Origin: ARS98 sp030744725
GTDB lineage: Bacteria > Planctomycetota > Planctomycetia > Pirellulales > Pirellulaceae
DNA: 36,084 nucleotides
Reading direction: 5' to 3'
Assembly: GCA_030744725.1 (NCBI GenBank)
Contig: JASLPZ010000019.1
Coordinates: 1-36,084, forward strand
Shown here: positions 7,123-15,364 of the stretch, piece by piece
How the letters are laid out: each line of letters opens with the position of its first letter
How positions within the stretch are numbered: position 1 is the first letter of the stretch
Notes under the pieces: model-generated
Told to the model about the DNA's origin: nothing
The model's input: the letters and a program-made list of their open reading frames with translations, nothing else
Databases searched by the model: none
Position numbers and translations under genes: made by a program

Positions 7123-8244
7123 TCACGTCCGGTGGCGACGATAAAAGGGTAGCAGCACCACTTGGGCTGAGACCCTGCGACCGCGTATGTCAACTTCCAG
7201 TTCCGTGCCGACGTCAGCCACATCGGACCGAACATAAGCCATTGCGATCGGACGCTCAAGGGTCGGTGAATACGTTCCACTGGTCACCGCCCCCACGACC
7301 TCGCCTGCAGCCAACACAGCAAACTGTTCGCGCGCGACGCGTTTACCCCCCATCTGCAGCCCGACTCGACGAGGCCAATCGCCGGCCTCCTTCGACTTGG
7401 TCAGCGCCGCATGGCCGATGAAGTGCCGATCCTTCAGGTGGACCGCAAAACCAAGACCAGCCTGGTAGGGATCGATCTGTTCGGATAATTCGTGGCCATA
7501 GAGGGGCATTGCGGCCTCCAACCGCAGCGTGTCGCGTGCTCCCAAGCCGGCTGGTTGCAGGCCCAACGCAGCGCCATCCTCGGCGAGTTGCTCCCACAGT
7601 GTTGCGGCGTCTGCTGCCGGTACAATCAGCTCGCAACCATCTTCGCCCGTGTAGCCCGTCCGACTGACAATTCCGGGCGCACCACGGATCTGCGTCACGG
7701 CACCGGAATAGTACTTCAACGCGGCGACCGGTGTGTCAACCAACGGTTCCACGAGTCGGATCGCATTGGGCCCCTGGACGGCGATCATCGCAGTGTCCGT
7801 CGTTTGGTCCTCGAACCGGACGCCATGCTCGGGCGTCAGGTGACCCTGGATCCAATCCACAATCTTCTGGCGGTTACTCGCATTGACCACCAGCATGTGA
7901 AAGGACTCGCCGCACGGCTCGGTCAAATAGTAGACCAAGACGTCGTCCAAGATCCCGCCACTTTCATTGACGACCAGCGAATAACGGATCAGACCGGCCC
8001 CAATCCCCACAACACGCCGCGTCAAGAGCTGGTCCAAAAACGCTGCGGATCCCGCGCCGTCGAAGCGCAAGCGGCCCATATGGGAAATGTCGAACAGCCC
8101 GACGCCGGTTCGAGTGGCCTGATGCTCGCTGACGATCGACGTGTACTGCACGGGCATTGACCAGCCGGCGAAATCAACCATGCGTCCGCCATGATCAACG
8201 TGCCACTGATGGAGAGGAGTTTTCAAAAGGCCGTCGTCGGTCAT
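7123..8244 (-). CDS. gcvT: Aminomethyltransferase (glycine cleavage T protein)
   Basis: This 373-residue protein transfers the one-carbon unit from aminomethyl-lipoyl-GcvH to tetrahydrofolate and releases ammonia. The N-terminal region reads LHQWHVDHGGRMVDFAGWSMP, then the conserved GLFDISHMGRL, and the C-terminal barrel domain has the GYTGEDGCE and GARDTLRLEA motifs. The start ATG at 8244 gives the usual length. It is the first gene of the operon gcvT-gcvH-gcvPA-gcvPB-lipM on the minus strand. I looked for a glycine riboswitch in the 275 bp upstream and did not find its conserved cores, so control of the operon is unknown. Confidence 0.97.
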   Translation of the reverse strand: MTDDGLLKTPLHQWHVDHGGRMVDFAGWSMPVQYTSIVSEHQATRTGVGLFDISHMGRLRFDGAGSAAFLDQLLTRRVVGIGAGLIRYSLVVNESGGILDDVLVYYLTEPCGESFHMLVVNASNRQKIVDWIQGHLTPEHGVRFEDQTTDTAMIAVQGPNAIRLVEPLVDTPVAALKYYSGAVTQIRGAPGIVSRTGYTGEDGCELIVPAADAATLWEQLAEDGAALGLQPAGLGARDTLRLEAAMPLYGHELSEQIDPYQAGLGFAVHLKDRHFIGHAALTKSKEAGDWPRRVGLQMGGKRVAREQFAVLAAGEVVGAVTSGTYSPTLERPIAMAYVRSDVADVGTELEVDIRGRRVSAQVVLLPFYRRHRT

Positions 8245-8356
8245 GTCACGTTCGCGCCCGGAGAGGTCAAATCGCTGCCACCAGACAGTTGCAGCATTCT
8301 AGCCGATTGACACGTCCCGACTAGTGCGTGTCGCACCGACGTGTGGCGTCCGCGGC

Positions 8357-8378
8357 GTTTGGTCTTGTGAGTCCAAAC
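8357..8378. repeat. Inverted repeat GTTTGG/CCAAAC
   Basis: GTTTGG (8357-8362) pairs with CCAAAC (8373-8378) across a 10-base loop. It directly abuts the GTAG-type hairpin at 8378-8394, so it may be one part of a composite intergenic repeat. Confidence 0.5.
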
Positions 8379-8400
8379 GGCGAAAAGCCGCTACAGTGAA
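8378..8400 (-). repeat. REP-like element (GTAG plus hairpin), dispersed copy 1
   Basis: On the minus strand this reads TTCACTGTAG and then CGGC-TTTTC-GCCG. A GTAG tetranucleotide next to a short palindrome is the defining layout of bacterial REP elements recognised by RAYT transposases. A 21-base stretch of it (TTCACTGTAGCGGCTTTTCG, then C) matches 35943-35963 at 19 of 21 positions. It lies between gcvT and the small lipoprotein. Confidence 0.6.
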
Positions 8401-8431
8401 CCGGCACGAGCTCTTGGTGATGACGACCATT

Positions 8432-8452
8432 GCCAGCGAGCCGCTGGCGGCT
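8432..8452. repeat. Two overlapping, mutually exclusive hairpins
   Basis: GCCAGCG-AGC-CGCTGGC (8432-8448) and AGCCGC-TG-GCGGCT (8439-8452) share bases, so only one can form at a time. Both arms are perfect. The site is downstream of the lipoprotein gene on the minus strand and upstream of gcvT. It may be a REP-like palindrome or a mark between transcription units; no T tract is present. Confidence 0.6.
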
Positions 8453-8519
8453 ATGTAGATATTCCTGGGCGGTATTCCGTATCAACGTCACATGCACGAT
8501 GTGACCGAGCTTAGCGTCG

Positions 8520-8792
8520 TCAGGAAGATGTCATACATTTTGGAATCTGAAACCGCTTTGCCGCCGGACCAGATCGCGATGCTGAAGCAAGACTGGCTTG
8601 ATAACCACCCGCCGATGGTTGGAGCGCACCCGGAAGATAGCCGGCCAATTGGGCAGGGGTGGTTGCCGCCGGGTTGGCATTTCTGCCAGAAAGGGCACCC
8701 ATCGGGCTCTGCCGATGCTGCGTTGTTGAACACCCAGAAGCGGCGACGACGATCGCCAGGACAGGCAAAAACCAGCGAAATAACTGTCTCAT
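8520..8792 (-). CDS. Small predicted lipoprotein
   Basis: This 90-residue protein starts with a signal peptide (MRQLFRWFLPVLAIVVAASGC) whose lipobox ASGC puts the lipidated cysteine at residue 21. The rest is short, rich in Ala, Gly, Pro and Ser, and has no domain I recognise. The ATG at 8792 has GGAGA about 8-12 bases upstream, which fixes the start. It follows rnr on the same strand after 128 bp. It should be anchored in a membrane facing the periplasm. The last ten residues are not obviously protein-like, but the single stop codon gives no better end. Confidence 0.65.
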   Translation of the reverse strand: MRQLFRWFLPVLAIVVAASGCSTTQHRQSPMGALSGRNANPAATTPAQLAGYLPGALQPSAGGYQASLASASRSGPAAKRFQIPKCMTSS

Positions 8793-8920
8793 GTCGAATT
8801 CTCCGAGAGATGTGTCAGGACATTCGGTTGTTTCGACAGAACGACTTGAGCTTGTTCGTGAGGAACGGCACACTTCTCAGAGTTTCTCCCCAGCTCGCAT
8901 TGCCAGGGTTCTTTCGTCGA

Positions 8921-11419
8921 CTAACGCGGCTTTCGTTTCCCGCCCTTATTCTTCTTTGCGGCTTTGCCTGGCTTACCTGAAGTTAGCTTACCTGAAGTTG
9001 GCTTACTGGCTTTCTTGCCTTCCCTCTTGCTCTTTCCGGCACGTTTCTTGTCAGCAGAGCGCCTGGGTTTGGCTCGCTCAGTCTTGTGGACGAGTCGAAA
9101 ATCCAACTCGCGCAAGTCCGGATCGACGCGGGCGATTTCCACGCGGATCAGATCACCCAGCCGAAACGTATTGCCGCGGCGGCCGACCAGGCTGTGCGAT
9201 TGTGGCTCGAAGTCATACGTGTCGTCGACCAGCGACTTGATGTGCAGCAGCCCTTCGGCCGGAAGTTCGATCCCCTGCGCGAAGAGTCCGTATTTCGTCA
9301 CACCGGTGACAACGGCATCCATCTGCTCGCCGACTTTCTCTTTCAGATAGGTCAGCAGCTTGACACGGATCAATTCCCGTTCGGCCTGTTCGGCGCGCTG
9401 CTCGCGCACGGAACAGTGTTCGCCGAGCAGGGCCATCTGGTCAAAATCGTCCGCCGGCCGCTTGGCAACCAACAAAGCGTCCAGCATACGGTGAACCGTC
9501 AGATCGGGATAGCGACGAATGGGCGACGTGAAATGGCAGTAGTTCTTGCTGTGCAAGGCATAATGCGCTTCGACATCGGGTCCGTATCGGGCCTTCTTCA
9601 TGCTCCGCAGCACTGCGTAATGCACAGCGCGTTCTTCCGGTTGTCCGACCACGGCTTCGACCACACGTTTGATTTCGAAGCGGCTCTCCAACGACTCGCA
9701 TTTGATCCCCAACCCTCGAACAAACTCCGACAAGGCTTGCAGCTTACGCGGATCCGGTGTCTCGTGAATCCGACGCAGGAAATTCCATTTCTTTTCGTGC
9801 AAGAGGTCCGCCGCGGATTCGTTTGCCGCCAACATGAACTCTTCAATAATCTGATGGCTTTCCGTGTTCTGAACGACATGCGCCCCTTTAACACGTCCCT
9901 TCTTGTCCAGATCGATCTTCACCTCGGGCAGCGTCAATTCGATGGCCCCGGCATCCAATCTCCGGCGGCGGAGTGTCATGGCCAATTCGTGCATGTCCGA
10001 TAACAGCGTGAACACTTCCGGTGACAACCGAGAAGCCCAGGGCGCACGGTCAGCCAAGAATTCGTCAACCTCTTCGTAGGTGAAACGATGATCACTCTTG
10101 ATTGCGGCGCGTCGGTATTCGGATGCCACACGCTCCCCATCGGGAGTGAACTCCATCATCACGGTCTTCGCATACCGGACGCGCCCCGGTTGAAGACTCG
10201 CCAGATTGTTCGAAATCACTTCGGGCAGCATCGGAATCACCATGTCCGGAAGATAGATGCTGGTCGCGCGCTCGCGGGCTTCTTCGTCCAAAGTCGAACC
10301 TGGCTGCACAAAATGCGCGACATCGGCGATGTGGACACTCAATCGAAAATGTCCGTTCTCCAATCGCTCCAACGAAATCGCGTCGTCGAAGTCACGGGCG
10401 TCGGCCGGGTCAATTGTGATCACCGTCGCACCGGTAAAATCATCTCGATCGTCCCCAATCGATTCGTCGAAGGCTTCCGCTTCCGCATGTGCCGCCGCCA
10501 TGACTTCTTCGGAAAACTCCTCAGGCAAGTCGAACTCGCGAATGATCGACAGCGTGTCGACTTTTGGTTGTCCGCGTGGACCGAGCACTTCGACAATCAC
10601 CGCTTCACCTTCATGACGCGGTGATGGAAAGCGGACCATCTCGATGACGACCTTGTCCATCGGGCTGGCGCTCTTGGCACCAGGATCACCGACAAAGATA
10701 TCCTGCGCGAAAACGCCGCCATCGACTTGGACAAAACCGAAATCGTCGCGTTCGTCGTAGACTCCCACAAAGCAATGCGTCTCACGTTCGATAATCTCGA
10801 CAATCGCGCCGGATAATCGCGCTTCGCGCTTCGGCAAAGACCGGTTGTCTAACCGCACCGCCACCAGGTCGCCGTTGGCCGCATCCATTGTCTTGTGAAA
10901 CGGGATAAAAATATCGTCGTGCCGTTCAGGGCTGCCGCCCGGTGGCCGGACGAAACCAAAACCGGCCGCCGCGCGGCGGAAAACGCCGCTGGTCGTCTTG
11001 GCCTTCTTTTCCCTACCCGACTTGTTGCGACCCTGGGGAGCTTCCGCTTCGATGTCTAACGGCGTCCGAGTCGGTTCGGAAGCTGAAACCTCCAGTGCGG
11101 TCCGGTCGCCTTTCTTTTCGTCGACTGCGGACAAGTTGAGTATCGTTTCGGCTTCGTGTTCCGGTTGGGGAGGTTGCTCGGATGGTCCCGCAGGAGTGAC
11201 TTTCCTGGCCCCCACCTTTACCAGGTGCTTCGTACCCCAGGCCAGTTCATGACGCTTGACCAGCCGTTTGATCGCCCGCCGGACATGCGAATGTTGATCG
11301 GTGGAAAAACCCAGTTTCCTGGCGATCACTTTGGGCTTAACCGGTTGATAGTTAGGTGCCGTGACGTATGCGAGCACGGCGGATTCGACTTCTGATCGTG
11401 TTGGTTCGTTTTGGTTCAT
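8921..11419 (-). CDS. rnr: Ribonuclease R (RNB-family 3'-5' exoribonuclease)
   Basis: This 832-residue enzyme degrades RNA, including structured RNA, from the 3' end. An N-terminal winged-helix-like part (residues 1-70) and a linker are followed by cold-shock domains (about 145-285). The RNB catalytic domain has the metal-binding run TIDPADARDFDDAIS, with aspartates at 337, 340, 343, 345 and 346. An S1 domain follows (EQMDAVVTGVTKYGLFAQGIELPAEGLLHI in part: TKYGLFAQGIELPAEGLLHI), then a basic Lys/Gly tail of about 50 residues. The ATG at 11419 gives an N-terminus typical of RNase R. The basic tail contains a 15-bp in-frame tandem repeat at 8971-9000. It is read away from the sugar phosphotransferase gene. 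Confidence 0.96.
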   Translation of the reverse strand: MNQNEPTRSEVESAVLAYVTAPNYQPVKPKVIARKLGFSTDQHSHVRRAIKRLVKRHELAWGTKHLVKVGARKVTPAGPSEQPPQPEHEAETILNLSAVDEKKGDRTALEVSASEPTRTPLDIEAEAPQGRNKSGREKKAKTTSGVFRRAAAGFGFVRPPGGSPERHDDIFIPFHKTMDAANGDLVAVRLDNRSLPKREARLSGAIVEIIERETHCFVGVYDERDDFGFVQVDGGVFAQDIFVGDPGAKSASPMDKVVIEMVRFPSPRHEGEAVIVEVLGPRGQPKVDTLSIIREFDLPEEFSEEVMAAAHAEAEAFDESIGDDRDDFTGATVITIDPADARDFDDAISLERLENGHFRLSVHIADVAHFVQPGSTLDEEARERATSIYLPDMVIPMLPEVISNNLASLQPGRVRYAKTVMMEFTPDGERVASEYRRAAIKSDHRFTYEEVDEFLADRAPWASRLSPEVFTLLSDMHELAMTLRRRRLDAGAIELTLPEVKIDLDKKGRVKGAHVVQNTESHQIIEEFMLAANESAADLLHEKKWNFLRRIHETPDPRKLQALSEFVRGLGIKCESLESRFEIKRVVEAVVGQPEERAVHYAVLRSMKKARYGPDVEAHYALHSKNYCHFTSPIRRYPDLTVHRMLDALLVAKRPADDFDQMALLGEHCSVREQRAEQAERELIRVKLLTYLKEKVGEQMDAVVTGVTKYGLFAQGIELPAEGLLHIKSLVDDTYDFEPQSHSLVGRRGNTFRLGDLIRVEIARVDPDLRELDFRLVHKTERAKPRRSADKKRAGKSKREGKKASKPTSGKLTSGKPGKAAKKNKGGKRKPR
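8971..9000 (-). repeat. 15-bp in-frame tandem repeat in the RNase R tail
   Basis: GCTTACCTGAAGTTA (8971-8985) is followed by GCTTACCTGAAGTTG (8986-9000). On the coding strand they encode repeated S-G-K-(L/P) units in the basic tail. A multiple of three keeps the frame, so copy number could vary without breaking the enzyme. Confidence 0.75.
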
Positions 11420-11564
11420 GCTTGAACTGTATCTTGCAATCGCCCGATTGCAAAGGAGTTGCCAATCGATTGGACTGCAACGACTGCGACGATTCGCAAA
11501 CAGACCACGGCCCACCCATCTGCCCCCAACCACCGTTGGCATGACCTATATTTTCGAGTCCTCA

Positions 11565-11629
11565 CGTTGCTCCCGCAACGTCGAGGCAACCGACGTAGCC
11601 TGGTTTGCGAAGCCACCCAACGACGTTGC
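11565..11629. repeat. Alternative hairpins with an embedded GTAG-type REP-like element
   Basis: CGTTGC (11565-11570) pairs with GCAACG (11575-11580), while the longer GCAACGTCG (11575-11583) can instead pair with CGACGTTGC (11621-11629). Inside the larger loop, GTAG at 11595 precedes TGGTTT-GCG-AAGCCA (11601-11615), a hairpin with one G-T pair. The element lies 47 bp or more upstream of the sugar phosphotransferase ATG, in the gap between divergent genes. Confidence 0.55.
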
Positions 11630-11675
11630 GGCCAGGCAGAAAGTCCGGGCTGGCCATTAACCGCCAGAATCAACC

Positions 11676-13079
11676 ATGTCCCCCATTGGAATTCATAGAG
11701 AACGCTCGCTGACAGACGGTTTGCTGCGCGTTTCAGATGCCGCTGCCGTGCTGCTTGGTTTCCTGGCCGCTGCCCAGTATCCACGCGTGAATGTCAATAC
11801 GCAGTACTGGCTTGCGGCTGCGATCACGATTCTGGTGCTCTTCACCATTGGCGAATTCACCGCACTCTATCGCAACTGGCGTGGCGTCGCGACGTATCGC
11901 GAAATCGCCACCGCCGTCCTGACGCTGGTCTACAGTTTCGGCATCTTGCTGGCCGCCGGCTTCTTGACCCGCTACACAGATCACATGTCGCGTGTCGGAA
12001 TGGGCATCGGCTTGACCACAATCTCGGCGTTGTTCGCCGTCTCTCGCCTGAGCGTTCGCTGCCTTCAGCGCTGGTATCGATCACACGGATACGGGTCGCG
12101 CAAGTTTGCCATCGTTGGAGTCAACGAATTGGCCGTCCGACTGGCTCGCAACTTGGAAGATTCGCCGGAATTCGGTCTCACGTTGACCGGATTCTATGAC
12201 GACCGCCCCACGAAACGCACCGGACCGCTGCCCCTTGATGTTGGCGAACGTCGGGGAAAAATCCAAGAGCTGGTGAACTTGGCCCGTCGCGGAGAAGTCG
12301 ATCGCATCTACATCACGCTTCCGATGCGAGCTGAAAAACGCACACGAGAACTGCTCAACCAATTGGCGGACACCACAGCTTCGGTCTACATTGTCCCTGA
12401 CTTTTTCGTTTTCGAATTACTGCATTCACGATGGACGGACATTAATGGATTGCCTGTCGTCAGCGTTTTCGAAAACCCGTTCTACGGCGTCGATGGCTTG
12501 CTCAAGCGAGTCGTCGACATGTGCCTGGCCACGGCCTTTCTGGGGATCGCGGCCCTGCCCATGATGGTGATCGCCGGCCTGATCAAACTAACTTCGCGAG
12601 GTCCGGTCTTCTTTCGCCAGCTGCGCTACGGGCTCGACGGCCGTGAGATCCGCGTCTGGAAATTCCGTAGTATGTCGGTCTGCGAAAATGATACAAACGT
12701 GAAGCAGGCCACCGCAAACGACGCCCGCGTCACCAAGCTGGGCGGACTCCTCCGTCGCTCGTCTCTGGACGAACTACCACAACTGTTCAATGTACTTAAC
12801 GGCAGTATGTCTCTGGTCGGACCGCGACCGCACGCGACCGCCCACAATGAACAGTATCGACGCTTGATCCCCGGCTACAGGCTCCGTCATAAAGTCAAGC
12901 CCGGCATCACGGGCCTGGCTCAAGTGCTTGGTTGGCGAGGCGAAACGGACACTCTGGACAAAATGGTCAATCGTATTCAATGCGACCTGCAGTACATCCG
13001 CGAATGGTCGCTCTGGATGGACTTCAAGATCATTTTGAAAACCGCGACTGTTGTCGTCTCCGGCAAGAATGCGTATTGA
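11676..13079 (+). CDS. Undecaprenyl-phosphate sugar phosphotransferase (WcaJ/PssY-like)
   Basis: This 467-residue membrane enzyme should start exopolysaccharide or O-antigen repeat synthesis by moving a sugar 1-phosphate onto undecaprenyl phosphate. Four N-terminal membrane segments (about residues 18-130) are followed by a Rossmann-like domain starting with KFAIVGVNELAVRLA and a fifth hydrophobic segment near 285. The catalytic bacterial sugar transferase domain at the C-terminus has FFRQLRYGLDGREIRVWKFRSM (in part RVWKFRSM), RRSSLDELPQLFNVL, SLVGPRPH and KPGITGLAQVLGWRGET. The length and five-segment layout fit WcaJ-like glucose-1-phosphate transferases, but the sugar is not certain. No strong ribosome site precedes the ATG. 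It is followed 7 bp later by a GNAT gene. Confidence 0.93.
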   Translation: MSPIGIHRERSLTDGLLRVSDAAAVLLGFLAAAQYPRVNVNTQYWLAAAITILVLFTIGEFTALYRNWRGVATYREIATAVLTLVYSFGILLAAGFLTRYTDHMSRVGMGIGLTTISALFAVSRLSVRCLQRWYRSHGYGSRKFAIVGVNELAVRLARNLEDSPEFGLTLTGFYDDRPTKRTGPLPLDVGERRGKIQELVNLARRGEVDRIYITLPMRAEKRTRELLNQLADTTASVYIVPDFFVFELLHSRWTDINGLPVVSVFENPFYGVDGLLKRVVDMCLATAFLGIAALPMMVIAGLIKLTSRGPVFFRQLRYGLDGREIRVWKFRSMSVCENDTNVKQATANDARVTKLGGLLRRSSLDELPQLFNVLNGSMSLVGPRPHATAHNEQYRRLIPGYRLRHKVKPGITGLAQVLGWRGETDTLDKMVNRIQCDLQYIREWSLWMDFKIILKTATVVVSGKNAY

Positions 13080-13086
13080 GCTTCCT

Positions 13087-14205
13087 ATGACAGACTACGA
13101 CGTGCGTCTGGTCGACTCGCCGGACGATCTCGCGGACCTTCGGGATGATTGGGACCGCTTGCTCGCGGAGACGCCGCGGGCAACATTCTTTCAAACTCTG
13201 GATTGGCTGACCGTCTATTGGCGGCATCATGGCGACTCGCAGCAGTTGCGCGTCTTCGTCGTGCAGGACGGCACGCGGCCGATCGGTATTTTGCCCCTGG
13301 CCGTCTATTGGGAGAAGTCCCGTATCGGAACGGCCCGCGTCCTCGGTTATCCGTTGGACAACTGGGGCACATCGTTCGGCCCGATCGGCCCGCAGCCACG
13401 CGAAACACTCGTGTCCGCTCTGAGCTGGCTCCGGCGGCGCCCGCGCGACTGGGACGTGCTTGATCTGCGGTGGGCGGAGGGTCCAGTCGCCACCGCGACC
13501 GAAACGTCATTGCAACAGGTCGACCTGTCCGCAGTCCGCTGTGCAACCTGCGAACTATCGTGGATTGACCTGAGCGACGGCTGGGGCAGATATTGGGCAA
13601 GTCGGACCAGCAAGTTGCGCAACAATGTGCGACGCAGCGAAAAACGACTCGCCAGCGATGGGCGGCTCGATTCAATCCACTGCCGTCCGACTGCCACCGA
13701 CCCGCGCTGGGATCTTTACCAGCAGTGCGAACAGGTCGCGGCCCGCAGCTGGCAGGCGGCCGTCGCCTCGGGCAACACCTTGACGGATGCGCCCGTACAG
13801 AGATTCCTTCGCGACGTCCATCGTGCGGCCGTAGATCGACACGCTGCATCAATCAACCTGCTAACGCTAAACGACGAACCGATTGCGTTTAGTTACGATT
13901 ACGTTTTTCAGAACGGCGTTTACGGGTTACGGACCGGATTCGATCCAGCCTTCGCCCAGGCCGGACCGGGTGCCGTCTTGCTGGCCCGCTCACTTCGTGA
14001 CGGCTGCCAACACGGTGACCGAACCTTCGACCTGGGTGAGACCCCGTCGGCATACAAGACCAAATGGCGAACCCGGGCCAGCACAAGCTCTCGGTTTTGC
14101 CACTACCCGCGTCTGGCCTGGCGAGCCCAGGCCCTCCGCTGGAAACGTCAACTGTTCGATCTCGAACCGGCCATCGCCGACCCACCGGCCGGCCAGTCGG
14201 GCTAA
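13087..14205 (+). CDS. GNAT acetyltransferase of the FemAB/BioF2-like (CelD) group
   Basis: This 372-residue protein looks like the double-GNAT proteins annotated as BioF2-like or CelD, often found in polysaccharide clusters. Recognisable parts are FFQTLDWLTVYWRHHG near the N-terminus, SKLRNNVRRSEKRL in the middle, and INLLTLNDEPIAFSYDYVFQNGVYG followed by GPGAVLLARSL and DLGETPSAYKTKWR (the longest in part: NDEPIAFSYDYVF). It probably acylates a sugar or peptide precursor in the cytoplasm; the substrate is unknown. I chose the ATG at 13087, seven bases after the previous stop; an ATG at 13069 would overlap the upstream gene by 11 bp. The close spacing suggests co-transcription with the sugar phosphotransferase. 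Confidence 0.82.
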   Translation: MTDYDVRLVDSPDDLADLRDDWDRLLAETPRATFFQTLDWLTVYWRHHGDSQQLRVFVVQDGTRPIGILPLAVYWEKSRIGTARVLGYPLDNWGTSFGPIGPQPRETLVSALSWLRRRPRDWDVLDLRWAEGPVATATETSLQQVDLSAVRCATCELSWIDLSDGWGRYWASRTSKLRNNVRRSEKRLASDGRLDSIHCRPTATDPRWDLYQQCEQVAARSWQAAVASGNTLTDAPVQRFLRDVHRAAVDRHAASINLLTLNDEPIAFSYDYVFQNGVYGLRTGFDPAFAQAGPGAVLLARSLRDGCQHGDRTFDLGETPSAYKTKWRTRASTSSRFCHYPRLAWRAQALRWKRQLFDLEPAIADPPAGQSG

Positions 14206-14308
14206 CTGACGGTACGGTCGATTCCTTGATTCAAGCGACGCAACATCTAACTCGGGGTCGGCATCCAGCACCATGTTCGTGCCGAGAGCCTTCGGTCACA
14301 CCTTGCTT

Positions 14309-14325
14309 CAACGGGCAGTCCGTTG
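14309..14325. repeat. Hairpin CAACGG-GCAGT-CCGTTG
   Basis: A perfect 6-bp stem lies about 100 bp after the GNAT gene. It has no T tract on the plus strand (GGAAAATC follows), so it is at best a weak terminator. The rest of the 261-bp gap before the next gene shows nothing I can name. Confidence 0.35.
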
Positions 14326-14466
14326 GAAAATCAACCGCTGCTCAACGCTAGTTGTCTTCGTTAACGGTGGCGACGGATCTTCTCCCCGTTGGCGGCCCGA
14401 GATTGACGGTACACGCGGGCATACGAGGGCTGATCGCAAGAAACTAACTCATTGATTGTGTCGCGA

Positions 14467-15246
14467 ATGAATCAAAAACTATCCCTCGTGATTCTAGCAC
14501 TTGCCCATGTTCTTTGCGGCCTGACAACTGGGTTCTTCGCCGAGAATGGTCCACCCGAGATCTTACTCGCGATCTACGTCGGGTTGTTCTTCAGCCAGAC
14601 CAGTTTGCTTGGCATTTGGGGAGGATTGGCGACGCTCGGATGGCCGATCCGACTGGTCGGCGTCACGATCGGTTTGGCCTATCTCGGCCCACAATTCTGT
14701 TTCAGTTTGGGCAATTGGGGTTCGGAACTCCTTTTGCTCGTTTTTCTATCAACGGTAGTCGTAGCCGGAGTAATGCTTGTTGTTCGGTGGTTCATGGCGC
14801 GACTCGAGCGCACAGCGATGGCGACGAATTCGGTAAGCGCGGAAGGCTTGCAATTCTCGATTCGTCATTTGATGCTGCTCACATTTGTCATCGGTTGTAT
14901 TCTTGGGATAGGACGATGGCTACAACCGTACTTTCAACGAGCGGATCAGTTGGCCTTTATTCTGACGCTCAGTCTGTGCTTTGTGTCGGTCGGTGTAACT
15001 TCGGTCTGGGCGCTGCTGGGACGAGCACATCTGATCCTTCGCAGTTGTGTGGTCTTGTTCATTGGATTGCTAACGGCCTGTATTCCAACGTATTCTCTCG
15101 AAGAGGGCGAATTGTGGTTCTGGATCACAATGATGATCGTCGAGGCAACGGTCTTGCTCGCATCGCTGTTCGTGGTTCGACTATGTGGATTCCGGCTAGT
15201 CCGCACTTCATACGGAAAAACAACCGGCCGGCCGGAAGTCCCATGA
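14467..15246 (+). CDS. Eight-helix membrane protein, planctomycete type, function unknown
   Basis: I do not recognise a function for this 259-residue protein. It has about eight hydrophobic segments starting at residue 3 and few charged loops. The segment LQFSIRHLMLLTFVIGCILG in the middle resembles the LQFSLRxLLLLTxxxAVLLA motif that occurs in many planctomycete membrane proteins of unknown role. The ATG at 14467 begins directly with a hydrophobic helix, while the frame is open from a TTG 15 bp upstream. It stands alone between the GNAT and methyltransferase genes. Expected location is the cytoplasmic membrane. Confidence 0.75.
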   Translation: MNQKLSLVILALAHVLCGLTTGFFAENGPPEILLAIYVGLFFSQTSLLGIWGGLATLGWPIRLVGVTIGLAYLGPQFCFSLGNWGSELLLLVFLSTVVVAGVMLVVRWFMARLERTAMATNSVSAEGLQFSIRHLMLLTFVIGCILGIGRWLQPYFQRADQLAFILTLSLCFVSVGVTSVWALLGRAHLILRSCVVLFIGLLTACIPTYSLEEGELWFWITMMIVEATVLLASLFVVRLCGFRLVRTSYGKTTGRPEVP

Positions 15247-15287
15247 ACGTGTAGTCTCTAACGTTGCGTAACATCCTGAGGGTCGAT

Positions 15288-15313
15288 GGAATCATGCCTG
15301 CTGTTTTGATTCC
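15288..15313. repeat. 7-bp inverted repeat after the membrane protein gene
   Basis: GGAATCA (15288-15294) pairs with TGATTCC (15307-15313) across 12 bases, 42 bp after the stop codon. It could be a weak terminator for the membrane protein gene, but only GTTTG follows. Confidence 0.3.
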
Positions 15314-15364
15314 GTTTGCAACCATCAATATCCTCGTCACCGAAGAATGGGGACGATACGTACA

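Noticed and set aside
8245..8519. Glycine riboswitch upstream of gcvT
   Set aside because: I looked for the conserved cores on the minus strand and did not see them; the gap is taken up by REP-like palindromes instead.
8492..8980. 162-codon plus-strand frame opposite the small lipoprotein
   Set aside because: The minus strand has a clear signal peptide with lipobox and a ribosome site; the plus frame has no family features and runs into the rnr gene.
9086..10003. 305-codon plus-strand frame inside rnr
   Set aside because: It is opposite the catalytic domain of RNase R and has no protein-like features; long antisense frames are common in GC-rich genes.
11420..11542. Longer rnr reading from 11542
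   Set aside because: The extension is Arg/Cys-rich, unlike RNase R, and the ATG at 11419 gives the expected N-terminus.
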